A stretch of 64,000 bases of DNA, from NCBI RefSeq assembly GCF_004803895.1, contig NZ_CP021978.1, positions 7,750,001-7,814,000 on the forward strand. Reading direction: 5' to 3'. How positions within the stretch are numbered: position 1 is the stretch's first letter; every line of letters starts with the position of its first letter. The notes below the pieces were generated by a model. It ran no database searches, had not been told where the DNA came from, and saw nothing but the letters and a program-made list of their open reading frames with translations. Of the stretch, positions 59,467 to 64,000 are shown piece after piece. Both the position numbers and the translations under genes were made by a program. Source of the DNA: Streptomyces hawaiiensis (GTDB lineage Bacteria; Actinomycetota; Actinomycetes; Streptomycetales; Streptomycetaceae).

Positions 59467-62063
59467 CCGAACGCCGAGAACGCCCACCCCGTGGCCTGGT
59501 GCAGCGCATCGCCCGGCTGGGCGGCCCGGGCGTCGCGCAGCGCCTCCGCCAGGGACAGGCCGGCATCGAGGCCCTTGTGCAGCGCGAGCATCAGCGGCAC
59601 CACCGCGGCGTCGTTGACGGGCGCGCTGCACGCCACCACCCCGGCCGTGCCGAGCGGCAGCAACGCCGTGACCAGACCGAGCAGTTCGTCGGCACCGACC
59701 GAGGCGAGGCGGGCGGTGTCGCAGCAGGACAGGATGATCCGGTAGGGGCTGCGGTCCAGCCGCTCGAAGTCGTGCACGACGATCGGCCCGTCGGCCATCC
59801 GCAGGGAGGAGAACAGCGGGCTGTCCGCGCGGAACGTGCCGTGCGCCGCGATGTGCGCCAGCGCGGCGCCGTCCAGTTCCTCCAGCACACGCGGCACCCG
59901 CGCCTCGTCGTCCTCCAGGACCGTCGCACATTCGTACCGGCCGGCCAGCTCGGGCACCTCGGCGCCGCCCGTCGCCAGGCCCGGGCCGCGCACCAGCACA
60001 TGGCAGCCGTCCGGCGGCGGCGGGGTCTCCCGGGCCCGCAGCCAGCTGCCCGCCGACGGCGAGACGCTGAGCACCCGTTCCCGCAGCGAGGGCAGCAGCG
60101 CCCACGGCACCCGGTGCAGCCGCCCCGGCGGCACGATCACCACCGGGCCGCCGCCCAGGTGCGCCGCGGCCGGTCCCAGGAGCAGTTCCTCCAGCCGCCG
60201 CCCCGCCGCCTCCACCACCGGCAGCCGGGCCTCCGCCCCGGGGTGGGCCAGCCGCCGCAGCCCGGCCTGTACGTGCTCGGCCTCGGTCTCCGCCTCGGCG
60301 AGCAGCCCGGCCTCGAACCGGCGCACCCGCCCCCGCCCGCACAGCAGTACCTGCACCCGGCCGTCGAGCACGGCGAGTTCCACCAGCAGCACCTCGTCGC
60401 CCAGTCGCTCCAGCAGCCGGCCGACGTCGAACCGGTCTCCGCCCCCGGGCGCCTCACCCCTCATGTGCAGGGTCCGGGAGCGGATCTCCCGCTCCAGGCG
60501 CCGCTGTTCGCGCTCCAGCGCCGGGACCGGCCGGCCCTCCATCCGGGCGGCTTCCGCCCGGGAGGCGATCTCGCGGAAGGCGGTCATGCCGCTGAGCAGC
60601 TCCGGGTCGGCGGGCGGCCTGGTCGGCGGCGTGGACAGCACGGTGGCCCGCCAGCGCTCGCTCCACACCAGCAGCCGCCGCGGCCCGCCGGAGACCAGAC
60701 TTGCCCGCTGCGCCAACGCCGCCAGCTCAGCACCCTGTTCGGTCGCACGGGCCCGCAACTCCGAGGCCCCCAACGTCATCCGGTGGTCGTCCAGCACGTC
60801 CAGGCCCCGCCGGCAGGCCTCCAGCACACCCCGGGTCGACCCGGCGGCCTGCGCCCGCAGCGCCTGCGCCGCCCAGCCCGTCATCCGCGCCAGCGGCGGA
60901 CCGCTGCGCCGGCTGCGCGCGGCCACGGTCAGGTGCCGCTCCGCGTCCGCCGTCCAGCCCAGACCCAGCGCGATCCGGCCCGCGAGCAGCGACGCCTCCG
61001 GCGCGGCCGGGGCGCCGAAAGAGGCCAGCTTCCCGGCCACCGTGGCCGCGTCGGCGACCAGCCGCCCCGAGCCGCGCCCGGCCGCGTGCCGCGCCTCGAT
61101 CAGCACCAGCCGGGCGTGCGTCTCCCACCAGGTGCGCCGCTGCCCGGCGAACAGCCGTACGGCGAGGGCGGCACGCGCGATGGCGGTGTGCGGGTCCCCG
61201 GCGGGCCGGGCGGCGCGGGCGGCAGCCAGCAGCAGCTCCGCCTTGCGGGTGGACTGCCCGCCGATCCCGTCCAGCTTCCCGATCGCCGCGTCCGCCTCGG
61301 CCAGCGCCTCCGGGGCGAGACCGGCGGCCATCAGCACCTCGCAGCGCCGGATGTTCAGCATGAACGTCGGCGTGCCGAGCCGGGCGTACCGCTCCTCCGC
61401 CTCGTCCAGCAGCCGCAGCGCGGCCGGCACGTCCCCCGACCGGAACGCGGCCAGCCCCCGGCTCTCCACCGCGTCGGCCTTGTCGTGCTCCTGGCCGGTG
61501 GTGTCCCACAGCGCCTCGGCCGCGGTGAAGTCCGCCTCCGCTCGCTCCACCGCCCCCAGCGCCAGATGCACGGTGGCCCGCAGGGTCAGCGCCCGCGCCG
61601 TCCAGATCACGTCGTCCGCCTGCCGCAGCACGGGCACCGCCCGGCGCACGTCCTCCAGCGCCTCACGATGGTGACCGAGCACCCACCACACATACGCCCG
61701 CCGGTACAGCACCCGCGCCCTGGTGTGCCCGCCGCCCCGCGCCACACCCCGCTCGAACGCCGCCAGGCCCTCCCGGGTGCGGCCCGCGTGCACCAGCGCC
61801 ACGCCCAGCGTGGCCAGCACGTCCGCCTCCCGGTCGGCTGAGTCCGCGCGCGCCGCGCACTCCCGGGCCCGCCGCAGATGATGCAGCGCGAGCCGCAGAT
61901 CGCCGAAGTCCCGCTGCCAGATGCCGATCACCTGGTGCGCCACGGAGGCGGCCGACGGGGACGGATCGGCGTCGAGCAGCGCCCGGGCCCTCGCGAGAGC
62001 CTCGCCCGGGTCGGCGAACACCATCGGCAGCAGTTCCGTAACCGAGTCGCTTCCCGCTGTCAC
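59457..62063 (-). CDS. TPR-CHAT caspase-like protease
   Basis: An 868-residue cytosolic protein. About residues 1-480 are tetratricopeptide-like helical repeats (LGVALVHAGRTREGLAAFERGV, ALRLLDEAEERYARLG). A linker follows, and the C-terminal CHAT peptidase domain (about 620-868) has catalytic His741 in AHIAAHGTF and Cys781 in LSCCDTARL. The ending ATGWAFSAFGAA is typical of CHAT proteins. GTG 62063 is chosen; the open frame extends to 62201 but would overlap the divergent subtilisin gene. It is divergent from that S8 gene with a 131-base spacer, a pairing that suggests a protease cascade. Confidence 0.87.
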   Translation of the reverse strand: MTAGSDSVTELLPMVFADPGEALARARALLDADPSPSAASVAHQVIGIWQRDFGDLRLALHHLRRARECAARADSADREADVLATLGVALVHAGRTREGLAAFERGVARGGGHTRARVLYRRAYVWWVLGHHREALEDVRRAVPVLRQADDVIWTARALTLRATVHLALGAVERAEADFTAAEALWDTTGQEHDKADAVESRGLAAFRSGDVPAALRLLDEAEERYARLGTPTFMLNIRRCEVLMAAGLAPEALAEADAAIGKLDGIGGQSTRKAELLLAAARAARPAGDPHTAIARAALAVRLFAGQRRTWWETHARLVLIEARHAAGRGSGRLVADAATVAGKLASFGAPAAPEASLLAGRIALGLGWTADAERHLTVAARSRRSGPPLARMTGWAAQALRAQAAGSTRGVLEACRRGLDVLDDHRMTLGASELRARATEQGAELAALAQRASLVSGGPRRLLVWSERWRATVLSTPPTRPPADPELLSGMTAFREIASRAEAARMEGRPVPALEREQRRLEREIRSRTLHMRGEAPGGGDRFDVGRLLERLGDEVLLVELAVLDGRVQVLLCGRGRVRRFEAGLLAEAETEAEHVQAGLRRLAHPGAEARLPVVEAAGRRLEELLLGPAAAHLGGGPVVIVPPGRLHRVPWALLPSLRERVLSVSPSAGSWLRARETPPPPDGCHVLVRGPGLATGGAEVPELAGRYECATVLEDDEARVPRVLEELDGAALAHIAAHGTFRADSPLFSSLRMADGPIVVHDFERLDRSPYRIILSCCDTARLASVGADELLGLVTALLPLGTAGVVACSAPVNDAAVVPLMLALHKGLDAGLSLAEALRDARAAQPGDALHQATGWAFSAFGAA

Positions 62064-62108
62064 TCCTCGGATGGTAGTGGCCCCGGAGCGCGCCACACAG
62101 GTGTCGAG

Positions 62109-62117
62109 CTGTATCAA
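62109..62117. promoter_or_regulatory. CTGTATCAA word in the CHAT/subtilisin divergent spacer
   Basis: The 9-mer CTGTATCAA matches the one at 57652-57660 at the LuxR-type gene, followed in both by a purine-rich AGG or GGA. It is AT-rich for this genome and lies in a 131-base divergent promoter region. It may be a regulator site or a shared promoter element. The evidence is two occurrences only. Confidence 0.35.
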
Positions 62118-62194
62118 GGAAAGGCCCGGCGGCTCTTGTTGTCGACCGCTCAGCGGCACCGACCGACGCCGTCGCACCAACGGGAGGACCCGCC

Positions 62195-63625
62195 ATGGCA
62201 CCTCAGCGATTCCACGAGCAGTTCGACCAGATCCAGCGTTCGATGCCGGACGTCCCCCTGGCGATGGGCCCGGACGACTCGGCGGAGTTCATGTACGAGA
62301 AGGGCGTGGTCCTCGTCCGCGACGGCGAGGAGGCCCAAGTCGTCGAGGACACGGTACGGGCGCACTTCACGGCGGCACCCGACCTCGACCAGGAGCAGAT
62401 CCGCCGGGCGGGCCCGCAGACCAACCGCAGCGGCATCACCCGGATCCGCGTAGGCGACCCCGGCGAGGGCGGCCGGGACACCGACCGCTCCGTCGCCCAC
62501 GCCCTGCGCTCCGTTCGGGAGCACGAGTCGCGGGCGGGGCACCGGATGGTCGCCCGCAACCATGTCGTGCACATCGCGGTCAACGCCTGCCCCGGCGACG
62601 AACCCGTCCCCGCCCCGCTCAGCGAGCCGCCCAACCCGGCCGCCGCCGACACACCCCACGACCCGGACACCGCAGTCGGCGTCCTCGTCGTCGACACCGG
62701 CCTCATGCACGACTATCGCTCCTGCGGCCTGCTCGCCCACACCGACGGCGACGCCCAGGTCCAGGAGTGCGACGACCAGGGGATCCTGCGGCAGTACGTC
62801 GGACACGGCACGTTCATCGCCGGGCTCGTCGCCGCCGTCGCGCCCAACACCGACATCACCGTCCGCGGCAGCCTCAACGACGCGGGCGCCATCCTGGAGT
62901 CCGAGTTCGGCGAGAGGCTCTTCGAGGCCGTCGACGCCGGTGGCTGGCCCGACGTGCTCAGCCTCTCGGCCGGCACCTCCAACGGCCGCACCGACGGCCT
63001 GCTCGGCGTCGAGAACTTCATGCGGGAACTGCGCGAGCAGCGCACCCTGCTGGTCGCCGCCGCCGGGAACAACGCCGGTGCCGCGCCGTTCTGGCCCGCC
63101 GCCTACGCCGGTCTGCCCGGCTGGGAGGACTCCGTGCTGTCGGTCGGCGCCCTGCGCAGCGACGGTGAGTCCGGCGCCTGCTTCACCAACCACGGCCCCT
63201 GGGTGAAGGTCTACGCCCCCGGCGAACGCCTCACCAGCGTCCTCACCGGCTTCGACTCGCCCGTCCCGTACGTGTACCAGCACTCCACGTACGACGCCTG
63301 TCGCTACGCCTTCTCCTACGGCTGCACCTGCCGGCACCCCCGCCACAGCGGCGTGCTGAGCGACGAGGGCAACGCCGCCAAGCCGGACCAGGTGATGTTC
63401 GAGGGGTACGCGCAGTGGAGCGGCACCTCCTTCGCCGCCCCCGTGACCGCGGGCCTGGTCGCCGCCCACATGACAGCGCACAAGGAGACCGACCCGCGCG
63501 CGGCCCGCCAGCAACTCCTCGCATCCAACGCGGAATCGGCGGAAGTACGGGGTGCGCGCGTCCCGGCCCTGCGTCCGCCCACCTGGCGCCCGGTCCCGGT
63601 CGTGCGTCTCGGCCCCGGGCTGTGA
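62195..63625 (+). CDS. Intracellular subtilisin-like (S8) serine protease
   Basis: A 476-residue S8 peptidase. The catalytic residues are Asp167 (VLVVDTGL), His204 (GHGTFIAGL) and Ser412 (GTSFAAPVTAG), with the oxyanion Asn in AAAGNNAGA. The N-terminal 160 residues (FHEQFDQIQRSMPDVPLAMG and following) are not a standard I9 propeptide and there is no signal peptide, so the enzyme should be cytosolic. A four-cysteine insert (YDACRYAFSYGCTCRH) sits before the Ser motif. ATG 62195 is used. It is divergent from the TPR-CHAT gene and 62 bases ahead of a sigma factor gene in the same direction. Confidence 0.9.
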   Translation: MAPQRFHEQFDQIQRSMPDVPLAMGPDDSAEFMYEKGVVLVRDGEEAQVVEDTVRAHFTAAPDLDQEQIRRAGPQTNRSGITRIRVGDPGEGGRDTDRSVAHALRSVREHESRAGHRMVARNHVVHIAVNACPGDEPVPAPLSEPPNPAAADTPHDPDTAVGVLVVDTGLMHDYRSCGLLAHTDGDAQVQECDDQGILRQYVGHGTFIAGLVAAVAPNTDITVRGSLNDAGAILESEFGERLFEAVDAGGWPDVLSLSAGTSNGRTDGLLGVENFMRELREQRTLLVAAAGNNAGAAPFWPAAYAGLPGWEDSVLSVGALRSDGESGACFTNHGPWVKVYAPGERLTSVLTGFDSPVPYVYQHSTYDACRYAFSYGCTCRHPRHSGVLSDEGNAAKPDQVMFEGYAQWSGTSFAAPVTAGLVAAHMTAHKETDPRAARQQLLASNAESAEVRGARVPALRPPTWRPVPVVRLGPGL

Positions 63626-63687
63626 GGGCCGAAGCCGCCCCCTCCACGGCGTACGATGACGTGCCGTACTCGAGGGGTGGGGCTGCC

Positions 63688-64000
63688 GTGGACCGTACTG
63701 ATGCCGGCGCACTCGTCCAGGCAGCCGCCGACGGTGACGCGGCGGCCTGGAAGGCGCTCGTGGAAGGGCTGAGCCCCCTGGTCTGGTCCGTCGTCCGGGC
63801 CCACCGGCTCTCCGACGCGGACGCCCACGAGGTCTATCAGACGGCCTGGTTCCGCTTCGCCCGGCACCTCGGGCGGATCCGCGAGCCCGGCAAGGCGGGC
63901 GCGTGGCTGGCGAGCACCGCGCGCCACGAGTGCCTGAAGGTCATCAAGAGTTCGCAGCGGCTCACCCTGACGGACGATCCGCGGCTGCTGGACCGGGTCA
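63688..64000 (+). CDS. ECF RNA polymerase sigma factor (truncated by window edge)
   Basis: The first 104 residues of an ECF sigma factor. The sigma2 region shows LVQAAADGDAAAWKALVEGL, PLVWSVVRAHRLSDADAHEV and the core-binding YQTAWFRFARHL, and ends at AGAWLASTARHECLKVIKS. The GTG start at 63688 has GGGGTGGGG upstream. The sigma4 domain lies outside the window. Its position after the S8 protease gene suggests that it is part of the CHAT/S8 module, either activated by it or driving its expression. Confidence 0.88.
   Translation, partial: MDRTDAGALVQAAADGDAAAWKALVEGLSPLVWSVVRAHRLSDADAHEVYQTAWFRFARHLGRIREPGKAGAWLASTARHECLKVIKSSQRLTLTDDPRLLDRV

Overview
The window is high-GC actinobacterial DNA and reads as a Streptomyces chromosome. 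The evidence is the strong third-position G/C bias, GTG and TTG starts, GGAGG ribosome binding sites, and the families present: WhiB, Dps, DUF574-type methyltransferase, a PknG-type kinase, trypco2/trypsin and CHAT/subtilase modules. Gene order glnA3-like, thiolase, GntR-iol resembles my recollection of the S. coelicolor SCO696x-SCO698x region, but no alignment was run.

Layout. (1) 0-5 kb: a leftward block with a NUDIX-like protein, a FluG-like split pair (amidohydrolase plus a GlnA3-type gamma-glutamylpolyamine synthetase), a methyltransferase and a lipoprotein. (2) 5.2-12.2 kb: a rightward seven-gene locus (XRE-cupin regulator, M24 creatinase-fold hydrolase, E1 alpha, E1 beta, TrzA/AtzA-type amidohydrolase, bicupin, SDR-like protein) with translational coupling. 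It is probably an uncharacterised catabolic pathway; the M24 and SDR members lack canonical catalytic residues. (3) 12.2-22.5 kb: a decayed histidine-kinase-like segment, HhH-GPD protein, DUF3140, WhiB-Dps pair, thiolase, TSUP exporter, HAD phosphatase, an intergenic tandem repeat, cobK, a DHA2 exporter and cobF. (4) 22.6 kb: tRNA-Pro(GGG), then three decayed genes (beta-propeller, TetR, galE) around an aldo/keto reductase and a DUF427 protein. (5) 26-47 kb: a large myo-inositol/cyclitol island. The leftward operon iolC, Cgl0158-like, iolB, iolD, iolA, gntR is divergent from a rightward ABC importer, iolE-like and iolG-like operon. It is followed by accessory Gfo/Idh/MocA dehydrogenases, an SDR, a PhyH dioxygenase and two LacI regulators. 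(6) 47.8 kb: a second identical tRNA-Pro(GGG) with a nearby copy of its 3' end, an attachment-site-like scar.

(7) 48.2-64 kb is the most unusual part, a signalling and protease island. It holds divergent trypco2 and a trypsin-like protease fused to a degenerate STAND-like domain; a three-gene operon of PknG-like kinase, zinc-ribbon vWA-like protein, and a membrane sensor fused to an extracellular solute-binding domain; an astacin-like protein with HQxxH instead of HExxH; an ATPase-LuxR regulator; a TPR-CHAT protease; an intracellular subtilisin; and an ECF sigma factor running off the right edge. Five peptidase-type genes and a kinase lie within 16 kb. This suggests a regulated, proteolysis-based stress or conflict response, and the PknG/vWA/fused-sensor operon looks like a one-protein rearrangement of the mycobacterial PknG-GlnX-GlnH sensory system.
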